Under the pieces are notes generated by a model. That model made no database searches, was not told where the DNA came from, and saw only the letters and a list, made by a program, of their open reading frames with translations. A DNA stretch of 64,000 nucleotides from Sporodiniella umbellata (Eukaryota > Mucoromycota > Mucoromycetes > Mucorales > Rhizopodaceae). The stretch's first letter is position 1; every line of letters starts with the position of its first letter. Below, one piece after another: positions 38,328 to 50,300 of the stretch. The stretch covers positions 51,803-115,802 of the forward strand of contig JAIXMR010000090.1 in assembly GCA_025677835.1 (NCBI GenBank), in the 5' to 3' direction. The translations under genes and the position numbers were made by a program.

Positions 38328-39635
38328 TTAAGCTCTGAAGTCTCTTACTAAAGATCTAATTGAATCGATAGTACCAAAGACGCAGCCCACAATACCCAAG
38401 AAAAGAGTGAATGCACAGAAAGCCAATTCGTACCATGGCTTGTTACGGACACCAGTAAGTCTCAGGTAGGAGAGAATAGGCAGTAAAAATACAAGACCGC
38501 ATGTTGAGATGGCGCCAATAAGACTCATGAAATCATCAAAGTAAGGGACGAAACAAGCCAAGACAGCCAAGATAACCATAACGATGGAACGGATGGTGGC
38601 TCGGATAGCCCAAGCGCCCAATTTACCAAAACGTTCTTCAGTAGAGCCGATGCTTTTTTCGAGCTCAAGAGAGAAGGAGGTACTGAAGATGGGAATGGCC
38701 AGTACCACATGGATTGTCATTACAATGGTAGATAAAAGTTTAGCAGTGCCTTCAGGCAGCGATCTGTAGACAGGAGATTGAACCGCATCACCAAAAGACC
38801 AATATCCAGTGACAGCAGTCAAGACATAGAGACAGACACAGGTACTCAAACCGGCAAAGAGAGCCCATTTCCATTGATGAGGCTTTTTAAGGGCGTGTTC
38901 AACGTGAGGGTATGTGTTGTTACCGCCAAAAGAAAAAGCAATGGTCGAGAGGGCCAGCGGAAATCCGTCCCAAATAACAGAGCTACGGTTCACGACAATT
39001 TCTGGGTGGGCGTGGAAATGCATAGGGCCTTGGATAACCACCACAAAGACGGCTATCATGGTAGATATAGCACCCACTGCTGAAAAAGCAGTGACTTCTT
39101 TCAGTGTTTTCATAACCAAGCCTGGGATAAGCAAAAACGAACTCCAGATGATGACCCAGGTCTTGTAAGTGAGCTCAGCACGAGTGCCTTGTAAAAGAAA
39201 AGACATATTGGCTGAGGCCAAGACGAGATAAAGTGCAGGACATCCAAAAATGTTGACTATATGAAGAATCGAGGCAACCCAATACCCTACTTTACCAAAA
39301 GCAGCAGTACCTATTTCTTTAAAGTCGTGCAGACGGTGACCAGGTTTATAGTATAGGCATCGAATGAGCACAATACCCGAGTATATAGACATGATATAGG
39401 CAAGGAAAAGAATCAATAAGCCAAGCCACCCTCCCATAGCAAACGCTTTGGGAAGACCCAAGGTTCCGGTACCAGCAACCACACAAACAATGTTGAAATA
39501 AGCGGTGGAAAAGTTGCCGTTGCCGTGACCAAAATCAGTTGTATGCGATGTATTGTCTTCTTCAATATACTGGCAAGAAAACTGATCTTTCTTTTCTTGT
39601 GTATTTCCATCTTCAGATAAGTTGTTTTGATCCAT
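38328..39635 (-). CDS. AAAP-family amino-acid permease, copy 2
   Basis: Single exon, 435 residues, in the opposite direction to its close relative at 26769-28085. The same segments recur nearly unchanged (AGTGTLGLPKAFAMGGWLG, FSFGGNNTYPHVEHALKKP, GYWSFGDAVQSP), as does the C-terminal region, while the acidic N-terminus differs more. Proton-coupled amino-acid transport is inferred from the family; the substrate is unknown. Unlike copy 1, its promoter is not part of an inverted repeat. A 26-29-bp A/T tract (39670-39697) lies in its leader. The pair looks like a local duplication. Confidence 0.93.
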   Translation of the reverse strand: MDQNNLSEDGNTQEKKDQFSCQYIEEDNTSHTTDFGHGNGNFSTAYFNIVCVVAGTGTLGLPKAFAMGGWLGLLILFLAYIMSIYSGIVLIRCLYYKPGHRLHDFKEIGTAAFGKVGYWVASILHIVNIFGCPALYLVLASANMSFLLQGTRAELTYKTWVIIWSSFLLIPGLVMKTLKEVTAFSAVGAISTMIAVFVVVIQGPMHFHAHPEIVVNRSSVIWDGFPLALSTIAFSFGGNNTYPHVEHALKKPHQWKWALFAGLSTCVCLYVLTAVTGYWSFGDAVQSPVYRSLPEGTAKLLSTIVMTIHVVLAIPIFSTSFSLELEKSIGSTEERFGKLGAWAIRATIRSIVMVILAVLACFVPYFDDFMSLIGAISTCGLVFLLPILSYLRLTGVRNKPWYELAFCAFTLFLGIVGCVFGTIDSIRSLVRDFRA

Positions 39636-39666
39636 TGTATGTTAAAGGGGGGGAGAAAGGATAAAA

Positions 39667-39697
<31 letters not shown>

Positions 39698-42600
39698 GAA
39701 AGAGTAAAGTAATTGAGCAAAACGAAAAACAGCAGTTCTTTTATACCTGTCAAATTCAAGGTGGCACAATAGAAGATGTTTCTCTCTCTCTCCCTCTCTT
39801 GTTTTCTCTTTTTATAACGGCGAAACCCCAGAACAAAATGAAACGCGTCAAGTGGTTCAAACACAGGCGATCCGATATGATTGGCGCTTGTGTCAGCGAC
39901 CAAACGTCTTTTTTTTTTTTTTACCAAAAGTGGTACGCTGAAGGGATCGAGCTTCTCAATAGATCTATTATTAAACTCAACTCTCCTTAGAAAATAGCGA
40001 ATAGTGTGTAAAGCAGGGCTCAAGAACATACATAAAGTATTTTTAATTCAGACTACTCGAGGCTCTATATCTCGTCTTAATCCATGGTTTCCCTTTTTTT
40101 TTTTTTTTTCCCAATTGTTCTGACTGCGTACAATCATATGAAAACAGACATAAAAAAAATAGTAAACAAAATCAGCCTTCGTAATATACAAAGGAACTAC
40201 CAGACTATGTTGGCTTAGTTATACGGAACCGCTCTATTAAGAATAGAGCTAAACATGAGAATTTTGGTCGTTTTTTTTTTTTTTTTTTTTTTTTGAAGCT
40301 GTCAAAATAGGTTTTACTTTTTTTTTTTCTTACCAAAAAAAGACAGTTCCTTTAATTTGAAACAAAGTTTTAATGCAAGATGTCGATCCTATAGTAAAGT
40401 CACCAAGGGCTTGTCTTGAGCTTTATAATTTCAATATCATTAAAATCAAGTATTCATTAGAAGCGACGTTTGAAAGCGCTGAGTAAATTATAGAAAATTC
40501 GGGAAGAAAAGGAACAGTAGCTAGTCCGCAGAAGAAACTCTAACCGCGTTTCATTTGCAGAATGGATTATTAAGAAATTTGAAGTGTGGCAATGTTTTTT
40601 TTGTTTTGTTTTTTGAAATGGAGCCAGAAAAGCGTTAAATAGCAATTTTCATTTTTGTGAACCCTGATTTTGACAGGTTGACGGGTACAAACTCTATTGT
40701 TTACAAGGGACAGAAATAAGGTGTGAGCCTGAACCCATGACTAGTCTTGTATTTTTAACAGAACCCTCTCCGAGAAAGGTGTGAAAGATCAAAATTAAGT
40801 CTAGAGTCTTTGTTGGGCAAACTAAAGCTTTATACAATAGCCTACAGTGGAATTCTAAATAGGTGCTGATTCAAAAAAAACTTTTCAAGTCCACCGGTTT
40901 TCCAATCTTTTTTGCGATTTGTACTCCGAATATAGCTCTATATGTTTACAAATCAAAATAACCAATCAAAGCTACGCAACTTGGTGCTAGGTGGTTACAG
41001 AGTAGAATGAAACATTTGATATACTTTTGAAAAATAAGCTTAAATCTGCCATATACAAAAGACAGACAAGCCTAATTGTCACTAAAGATACCATTGGTCT
41101 TTGGACCCCCTCATCCGTTAACACGTTCTAGATTCCATTAATTTAAAGGCCACAAGACATGCCTTAGTCCTGAAAAGCACCTCCTAGTTTAAATTTAACA
41201 AGGTTTGTCTTGTAAAAGTTGTTGCACCGTCTAAATTTAGTCGCAAAACCGATACAGATTACGTTTCAAAAACAGTAGACAGATACAATCAGTGCTGACT
41301 TTTATTCAGTTTAGTCAATCCCTTCGTTAACACCCATAGACATAAATTGGGTTTTACTTGCAGTGTTAACGTAACTAATGTTTTTTTTTTTTTTTTTTTT
41401 GTAAAGCCTTGCATTTTATCAAATATACAGACACTTGTGTTAATAATTCATTATACAAAGAAGCTACTGCTACTCGCCTATAATATGGTTTGACATATAG
41501 GTAGATGAGTGCTTGTGCATTCAAAAAACTAAAATCTCTGCTGACCTTGCTGATACTCAAGACAATCCACTGAAAGTTTTTAATTGAGCGCATCCTAAAG
41601 CACAAAGTCTGTTCTCAAGCTTGGGTTATTAATTGCACTAGTTTTACACTCTACGTGTTTAGAGAGATCCTGCTATTGAGTTGTCCAACGTGGCTACTGT
41701 AAGCTATCTAAAAAACGCTCTACAGAGTAAGTATAGAGTTTTGCAATTTTTGGCGTCTTTTTTTTTTTTTTTTTTTTTTTTTTGCTAGATAGGCCACATG
41801 ACCTTTGTAAATATATTTCTTTTTACGGTAGAGTAATTCAAGTCAAGAGTAGCTACTATGTATTTTTTAGTCGTTAAAGTAGATAAGATTCAAGCGGCCG
41901 AAAAACTTGGCCTATCAAAAACAATATAAACTACTGCCAAACCATAATAACACACCTTACCAAAAGCTTCCCAAAAAAAAAAAAGTTGTGACACCTTGCG
42001 CACGTACGGTTATACACAATATCATAAAGTTTGGATATAATTTTTCTTCTTTTGGGTTGTGAATTTTCATTGGCGACAGGCCATTTTGGGAATTTAAAAC
42101 TTGTTTTTGTTAATACAGCAAGTCCCTTCAAACAGAGGCTATGTGGTTTGTTTTTTTCTTAAAAAAAGAAAAAAAAAAGGGGGGATTTGAGCAACAAAAA
42201 TAAAAAAAGTATTGTAAAAGTAAATGTTTGAGACTATGGGCTACGTTCTACTTTGGCACGGGAGGAAATGAAGAACTAAGCTCCGATACCTGAACAATAA
42301 AGTCTACAAGAATCCTAGCTCTTCAATGAATAATATATGGTAAACAATAACCAAAAAAGGTTCATTTTAATACGTTGGAATCTTGCAAGCCAGAGCTTTT
42401 TGATCTGTTAAATAAGGTAAGGCCATTTGTTGTTATCAAGGGGAGTAGTAACAAATACAGGCTACATTTAATACTAAGATCGTTTGGCTAAGATTTTACG
42501 GATACTAATATGAGAAACACTTAGGAATAAACAAGGTTTTTTTTTCTTTTCTGAAAGCACAAAATAACTAGTGTATTCCATTGCATACTTGAGGCTGCAG

Positions 42601-42756
42601 AGTTGGGGGCAAGTTATTTTTTATATTCTGGAAACAGGTGGTGAATTGTGACTGGACGAAGATGATTATTTTTTGATTTCCGCTCATTATTGACATAATT
42701 AAAACCTCCAGAGTCTCACAAAGAGCTTTTCTTTCTTTCTTTCTGTTCCTTTAAAC
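39636..42756. other. long intergenic region, no gene seen
   Basis: 3.1 kb between divergent genes. It is AT-rich with long T tracts (40095-40110, 40272-40294, 41380-41400, 41758-41783). Left end is the promoter and leader of permease copy 2, right end the promoter of the DnaJ-domain gene. All frames are short and lack protein character, and I found no repeat or RNA structure that I can support. Confidence 0.6.
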
Positions 42757-44529
42757 ATGAGACCTTCAAAAAGTCTACTCTTTGTTCTTGCCTTACCGAT
42801 TTTTGTCAATCACCATGTGGATGCATTAGAGAAAGATGCTAGATTCTATCTTGATGAAGGGAATCAGTTTTTATCCAGTGGAAAGTTCAATGATGCCATC
42901 TTAAGTTTTGATTCAGCTATTGGTATGTTCTATAAAACATCAGGGATGTATACTAAGCCATTTAGAGCATAACCCCGAAGACTATCTGTCTTATTACAAA
43001 AGAGCCACTGCTTATATGTCGCTTGGCAAAACCAACTATGCAATCGAAGATTTTTCCAAAATCCTGGACCTGAAGCCAGGCTTCCGCCAAGCTCTATTGC
43101 AGCGAGCAAAGCTTTACCTTTCTGATGGTGAATTTTCTCTGGCCAAAAAGGATTTGGAAAATCATCCACCCGATGACAAGAGCAAGCTATTGGTAAATAT
43201 ACATACATTCTGTTTATTTGATGCTGACTGTATTTATATGTAGTTGGAGTCTATTGAAGAAGCAGAGAAATCTAGCAAATCTGCGCAGGACTCTTTTTCT
43301 GCTAAAAAATATGAGCAATGTATACACCATGCTTCCAAAGTAATCAGAATCTCTCCTCAGAAACCTCAATGGCGAACATTGCGCGCTCAATGTCATTTAG
43401 GCAAAGGAGAGTTCGAAGAAGCAGTAAATGATTTGACGTAAGTTAAGCTAGACATATTAAACTCTGTATATATATATATATATTTATGTTCTCGGCTTAC
43501 ATTCTTTTTCCAGTCGAGTCAGTTTGCTCAATCCCTCAGATCAAACACTTGTTATGCAACTGGCCAGACTCAACTTTTATTCACTGTATGAACCAGATAG
43601 AGCACTTGCCCAAGTGAAACAATGTCTGCATTATGATCCAGAACAGAAGCAGTGCAAGGCTCTCTTCCGTCAATTGAAACGATTCCAAAAAGACATGCAA
43701 AAGGTTTCTGATTCTAAACAACAACAACGATTCGTTACTGCTCTCAATACCCTCATTGGCACTAACGCAAAGAAAGGATTAGTATCTGAACTCGATGAAC
43801 CTTTTGATGCGCTAGAAAAAGACATGGGTGTGACCGGATTACCCAAGAAATTGCACCTGAAATGCTATGAGCTAGCTTGCCAGCTTGCATCAGAGCAAAA
43901 AGATACCACTAAACTGAATACTTGGTGTTCAGCCACACTTAAAGTAGACCCTAATAATGCTGATGCGCTAGCTAGTATCGGTGAAAACAAACTCAACAAC
44001 AACGACTTTGAAGGAGCTGTACGAGACCTGGAAAAAGCCTACGAAATGACTGGCCAAGAAAACCAAAAGATAAGACAACTACTACACAAAGCGCAGCAGC
44101 TGCTACGACAGAGCAAAAAGAGAGACTACTACAAGATACTGGATATCTCAAGAGACGCCGATCAAAGAGCAATAAAAAAAGCATACCGTAAGAAAGCACA
44201 AGAGTGGCATCCTGATAAATACAGCGGAGATCTCAATCGAGCCCAGGTTGAGAGCAAGATGGCTGAGATTAACCAAGCTTATGAGGTTTTGGGTGACTCA
44301 GGTAATAAAACCAGAAGGTTGTACAAACAAAAATTGATTGACATATACTATGATTGTAGAAAAAAAAGAGCAGTTTGACAATGGATTCGATCCCTACGAC
44401 CCTGAGGCAGGATCACAACAACAGCATAACCCATTTAACTTCCATAGTGGAGGAGATAACCCATTTGCCCATTTTGCCAGTGGTGGCTTCCCATTCGGTT
44501 CCTCAGGGGGATTTTCTTTTCAGTTTTAA
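42757..44529 (+). CDS. DNAJC3: ER co-chaperone with TPR repeats and J domain (P58IPK/DNAJC3 type)
   Basis: Five exons: 42757-42922, 42966-43192, 43244-43437, 43514-44301, 44360-44529; 514 residues (human DNAJC3 504). It starts with a signal peptide (MRPSKSLLFVLALPIFV) and carries about nine tetratricopeptide repeats (for example AIEDFSKILDLKPGFRQAL). A C-terminal J domain follows (RDYYKILDISRDADQRAIKKAYRK, with HPD in EWHPDKY), then a Gly/Phe-rich tail (FHSGGDNPFAHF). In animals this protein binds misfolded ER clients through the TPRs and stimulates the Hsp70 BiP. The exon joins AIEHNPEDY and LGDSEKKEQFDNG match family expectation. No HDEL-type retention signal is present, as in homologues. 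Confidence 0.93.
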
Positions 44530-44592
44530 ATGATTTTTCCCTCTAAACCCTTATTTTTTTTTTTTTTTTTTTAATATCCCTTTTTTCTTTCT

Positions 44593-46260
44593 ATGACTTT
44601 TTTTTCTTCTAATAAAAACAATGAAGAAGAAACAGAACCACTGCATGCAGAAACGATCGAAATGAGTGAGGCCAGTTCTCATCAGAATCCACCTCTTTAC
44701 CGACAAATTGGTCGCATGGCTGAGGAAGGCTGGACTTCCGTGGCCAATTTGGTTTCTCATCCTATTGACCCAGACCCTGCGATGCCCGAAATAAAGAACG
44801 ATCTGAAGCGAAAGCTATATTTGCTTCTGGAGGAGCCGTCAAGCAGCCATAGCGCTTTTTGGACTAATGTGTTTGTTTCTTTGTTGATTGTTTTTAGTGC
44901 AGTAACCACAACCATCGAAACAATACCTGCCTTTCGTTCGGCCAAGAGTAATCGCGTTTGGTAATTTAAACAGTTATTTTGGAATTAGTCCGTTAGCAAT
45001 AACACATATTAGGTTTCAACTCGAATCTGCCATGGTAGCCTTGTTTACTTTAGAGTACTTGTTGAGAATGTTTGCTCATTCAGATAGTTTTCGTTTGTTG
45101 AAAAGCTTTTTTTTGTGTAAGGAGACAAAAGAATTAAAAAAAAGAAAAAGAGAGCAAACTATATAACACACTATGGAAATAGCACCTCTCTCTATCATAG
45201 ACTTTATCTCTATTATTCCCTTCTATATTGAAGTAATAGCTAAACATGACACAGTAAGTTACACATACATGCAACATAATTATACACACAAATCGGTTTT
45301 TCTAGACATATGAGTTCAGATTTACTATTTTACGACTATTTCGTCTGTTGCGACTATTCAAATCTTACAAGTACTCAAATACAATTGTAATGACAATTGA
45401 AGTAATGATGATGGCTTTCAGACGTTCAGGAGATGCTCTTTCTGCTTTGTTTTTTTTTACAGTGACTTGTGTCGTTCTGTTTTCAACGCTATTGTACTTT
45501 GCCGAGCGTGGCATTTGGGATGAGACTCTGGAAACGTTTGTGGATTCTGAAGGTGTACCTAGGTATAATTGAGTTATACAAGTTGAGTCAAATATTTACT
45601 TTTTTTATATGTATATAGCTCATTTGATAGTATCCCCGCTGCATTTTGGTTTGTCCTAGTAACTATTACAACAACAGGATACGGTAACACCATGGTTTTA
45701 TTTGGAGGTTTTATTTATTCAACTTTTTGTTAGGTGATATGGTACCAACAACATTTGTTGGCAAATTAATTACTTTTCCTGCAATGATTTTTGGTGTTTT
45801 GGTAAACTATAAAGAGATACTAGTAATGTTTGGAGGTTTTGTTGATCAATTGTTTAGCTTATTGCGTTGCCATCAATTATTGTCGGAAGAAACTTCACAA
45901 TTGTATGGGAAAGTATGCGTCAACAGCAGTTTTCTAACAGCAGTAGTGGCCCAGATTTTTCTGAAGGCCGACCTTCAAGTAAGATATACAAAAAAAAAAA
46001 AAAAAAAGACAAGGAGCTCATGTGTTTGCTTATCAGTGATGATGGATGTTGACGCTTTTGGTCTCAGCTCTCGAACTGGGGATAGCGATACTTCGAGAAA
46101 GTTACAAACATTGATGGAATTGAGTATACAAAATCAGGAAAACATCCTCAGGATAATGGAGATTCTTGAAAAACAGGGTATGAAATCAGATAGCAAAGGA
46201 AAAGGAAAGGCGACGTCGCTAAAAATGAGTAACCCGTTTGGTGATGGCGATGATCAATAA
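44593..46260 (+). CDS. voltage-gated potassium channel (Kv type)
   Basis: Eight exons: 44593-44960, 45013-45116, 45183-45253, 45306-45562, 45619-45683, 45734-45801, 45858-45978, 46037-46260; 425 residues. Six membrane segments can be assigned: S1 (SLLIVFSAVTTTIE), S2 (LFTLEYLLRMF), S3 (PLSIIDFISIIPFYI), S4 with basic residues every third place (RFTILRLFRLLRLFKSYK), S5, the pore helix and TTTGYGD selectivity filter, and S6 (GVLLIALPSIIVGRNF). This makes a classical depolarisation-activated K+ channel of the plasma membrane. There is no N-terminal T1 tetramerisation domain that I can recognise. A short C-terminal helix (SRKLQTLMELSIQNQENILRIM) may form a tetramerising coiled coil. The pore sequence GYG|D spans an intron. 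Confidence 0.92.
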
Positions 46261-47346
46261 TACACTGATTCAAATCTACATTTTTCTGTATTGAAGGGTT
46301 TATAGATCAAAAAGACTAAACATAGAATAAAAAGCCTCGTGTATATAGTAGCAGTGCCTTGGATTTGTTATCGTGGTTGTTTAAAATAATACTATATTTC
46401 AAAGCTTGTAGCAGTATACCGCTGAGTACTACTGAAGTTGTTTCGATTTAAAGGTATTTAGCTTCGTCTTATGCTTTTGATTGTTTATGTACAAGTGTTA
46501 TAAGATTACTGCAAAGCTTGCTCTCTCTTAGGGAGGCCTCACTTTATTTTAAGCCAGTTAAAAATCAACATATGATGAAGTGTAAAGACATATACATAAC
46601 TATACGTTAATTGACTTACAAAGCTCGTGTGATGTACAGAAATACAGTGCTACATAGTTACATAAAGCTCAGAGGTCAATTGTTCGTTCATGGGAATGTA
46701 ATAGGAGCAATAAATATTTCTTGCTCGGGCTCTTTTTTGCCTGCTCTTTTCAGCTGGTAATCATTTTTATAGAAAACAGTTTTTTATTGTTATCAGTATT
46801 ACTATTTACCTAGCAGTCCCATCTACTGCATAGTGTTTGAAAACACAGAAAGCTAAATAATCCTTGATTTATCTTTGTTGGAATATTTTAATATACAAAA
46901 AAGGAAAATGAAATGCAGCTCTTTGGATCAATTACTGCATTAAGACAAACAGCTAACCATATGTATTAAGGAATACTACAGTTAAGCGAGCTATTCTATT
47001 TTTTTAATGGCATTTTCTTGTATAAATATAGAGCCTTTTTGTTTACACTCTGTACTCAAAATTCTTTGTAATTGATTTTCAGTTTTGGAACAAAATGTAT
47101 GTGTCATGGCACGTTTGCGTTGTCTAAAATTAGATTAAAAGACAAAGATTTTATATGTGTTGTGTAACTAACCCAATTCATAGTAGAGTAGCCTTTTTGT
47201 TCCTGAGGACCTTTTTTTTCATTTTATTTCTTATTTACTTATTTATTAAAAAGCTTCAATGACTGGGTAAGGTTTTCTCTTGAAAAAAAAAAAAATAAAG
47301 AAAAAAAACTTAAAGATGAGCTTTGACGTATAAAACTAGATCTCGA
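46261..47346. other. intergenic, no gene seen
   Basis: 1.09 kb, AT-rich, between two plus-strand genes. It contains the 3' flank of the K+ channel gene (AATAAA-like at about 46326) and the STT4 promoter. No reading frame or element that I can support. Confidence 0.6.
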
Positions 47347-50300
47347 ATGGATCTACATTCGAAAATTTTGCTCGGACTCGCAGAAGTACTGGCTGACTCT
47401 CGAGCTAAGGGTACCGAAGATGAAATTGAAAAGCTCCTTTCAAAGTGTCCCGATGTGCCTATCAACGGAGGAACAGATATCTTGACTAGAAAAGAAGCAC
47501 CTGGGTTAGGCGCTATGACTCGTAGACGCCAACAGACAATGGCTGCTTTGGTTAGATATGCTCAAAAATCCAGTCCCGAAAAGAAATTAGAGTTGGCACC
47601 TCGCTTGATATCTTACATGAGACATCTACCTGCTTTTGATTGGGAGCCTGTCCATTTAAACAGTAAGCAAAATGATATGGATTTTAGTTCAAAACGATTG
47701 AATCTTATTTTTACCACTATTATTAGATGCACCGCCATCCGATAAGGTGACCTATTTTTTAGTCTCTGGACTGTTGGAGATTGGAGACGCATGCCCAGAA
47801 TTTTACGAAACCATCATTGACACTTTGTGGGCTTATGTGAGGTTCATTGTTCAAATGATTTCTGAAAACGGTAAGTAAAAGATAAGCTCTGTTAAGTTTT
47901 TGACACGCTCTTAGTGGAATTCACTGTCACATTCATTCTTCCTTCAATGACCGGCTTTTTTCGTGCTGTTCAAACCTCTCCGTTTTTATATCGACCACCT
48001 CAGTTACTGGCTTTATGTAAAAATATCCGCAACCTACTAAATGACGATACATTGGATATGATACGTGTTTCAATTGCTACTTGTTTAAAGAGCGATGGCT
48101 ACAGTCTTCAAGTTTTGAATTGGTATGCTGAGCAAGAAAATCCTCTTAGCTCAAATCGTGTAGTGTACGATCTTTTGATCTCTTTTCGGAATGTTCTTTC
48201 CCGGGTCCTTACTCAGAATAGTAACCCCCAGCCTACTTCACGTTTTACTTGGCCTTGTGAATCGCTTTTGATGGAACATGCCATCAAGCCCCAAACCGAC
48301 CCAGAGCTGCATAAAAATATTAAGCATTTATTTGTTATGAGCTTGGGCTATCACGAGGATATCAAAAAATTTGCTGAAAAGAGTATACAGGAGCAAACTT
48401 CATGGTCTCCCGAAGCCTATATGCAAGAGATTATGGGCACTAGCTTGGTATAAAAAGAAAAAAAAAGCTCTAGTCATCTCGATTGACACATTGTTATAGC
48501 AAGTAGCCGCCTTGTCTTCTATATATTTACACGAAGTGGACCATGTCTTGACAGAGCATATTACAGAGTGTTTATTCGATACTTTAAAAGTACCCGATTC
48601 TTGGATTCATATTGCTTCTCTAGATGCTGCGGTTCTAATCGCTATCAAGTAAGCCCAAACATAGCTCTAAAGAAACAAACAAGTTGACCAAAACGCATTT
48701 CTCTTTCCAAAAAAAAAAAAATTAGTTTTGCTCATTTAAATCAAACAATGACGGATACTATTTGCAGATTTCTTGCCACACCTTCTCCTATATTTGACAT
48801 AAGAGAGAAAGGCGTGATATGTGTACAGGATCATGCTATTGTTCGTTTGTCTCAATGTGTACAAACTAGATTTGAATCACATGGTACACAACCCGCTATT
48901 TCTACAGTGTATGCTTTGTTGAATGAAATCACACGGTATTCTGATAGTGGACATAAGCCCAGAGATAGCATTATCTCTGGTGCACCTGCTCTTGAAAAAT
49001 TAAGCGACGAACAAAGACAACAAGTCTGTGCAAATGTACTGTCTGCCATTGTAGGAATTGCTGTTCATTTAAAAGATGAAGAGGTGAGACGACATACCAA
49101 TTAGAAGCGAGTTACATACTCAACCTTTTTTTTTTAGATCATTTCACAGGCCTTTTCCATGTTGGCTCTTCGTCGAAAACTACTTTCACCTGATGCAATT
49201 GCTTCTTTAACAATGAAGTTGGTTGATCTAGCTCTTGTCAGCTCTCAAAGTGTTTTTGGGGAGATCATTACTTTACTATCTACTATGTGGCATGAAGCGT
49301 TATATTTAGAAGGCAATCTCCATCAATCTGTAAATCGCTTTTTTTTTCTTTTTCTTTAAAAAAAAAACGATGAAGCTGATTTTTTTTGTTTTCTATTCGT
49401 TTGTTTAGATTTTGGCTGCTCAGTTGGAAATGGCTAAAAAACTTAAATCGCGTCCAGAACTGTATATGATTTATTTGCAAAATATACTTGTTCTCTTCAT
49501 TGAAATGGGCAATTCTGTACAGCGTACTATCAGTAAATCCAAGAAAGAAGATCCTATTCTAGTGTCCAAAGTGGGGTCTCTCTTGAAAGTACTCAGTCAA
49601 CTTCTGACCCACCACGATTTCCAGCCTCATAAATCGCCTACCGCAGAAACAGTATCTTTATTCCGAAACCTTTGGTTTCACTGTGTTCTTTTTGGATTTG
49701 TGACAGAGTCAGTATGGATTCGCGAATGGCATAAATGTATGCTTTGCATTGCTCAATACACGCCTGTACTCGTTCTAGAAAGTAACACCAACTACCTCGA
49801 AAGTGATTTGGAGCATAACTCTGTTTTGTGTAATAGCGCTGTAGCTGACCGTAGCTCGACTATGCGCCAAAAGCTCATTCAGTGTCTTCCCACATTGTCA
49901 TATGAAATTAAGCACTTTAGTTTTGCTCAAATTGTGTTTGCTCAAGCAGTGTATCATGTAGAAATGATGCGTAGTCGTATGGGCGATTGCTCTCATATTC
50001 TTCACTACTTTATGAACGACGGAGTAAATAACAGCCCATTAGGACATTGCCTGGAAACAATTGCAGATCGTGTTTCGCAAGCGTTCATGAAAGACGCTTC
50101 TGGAAAAGCGCAAGAACAACACTTAAATGCTCGATCTCAACTATCTGCTTTACTGAAACTATGCTGTCATAAAAGAGAAAAAGTTCATTTAGTAGCTGTC
50201 AAAACAGTAGAAAGAATTGTTCTCTCATTTCCTCAAGTCTTTACTGACGGGGTTTTAGTACAATTACTTCTAGAGTTAGTTCAGTTGACATGGTTGAGTT

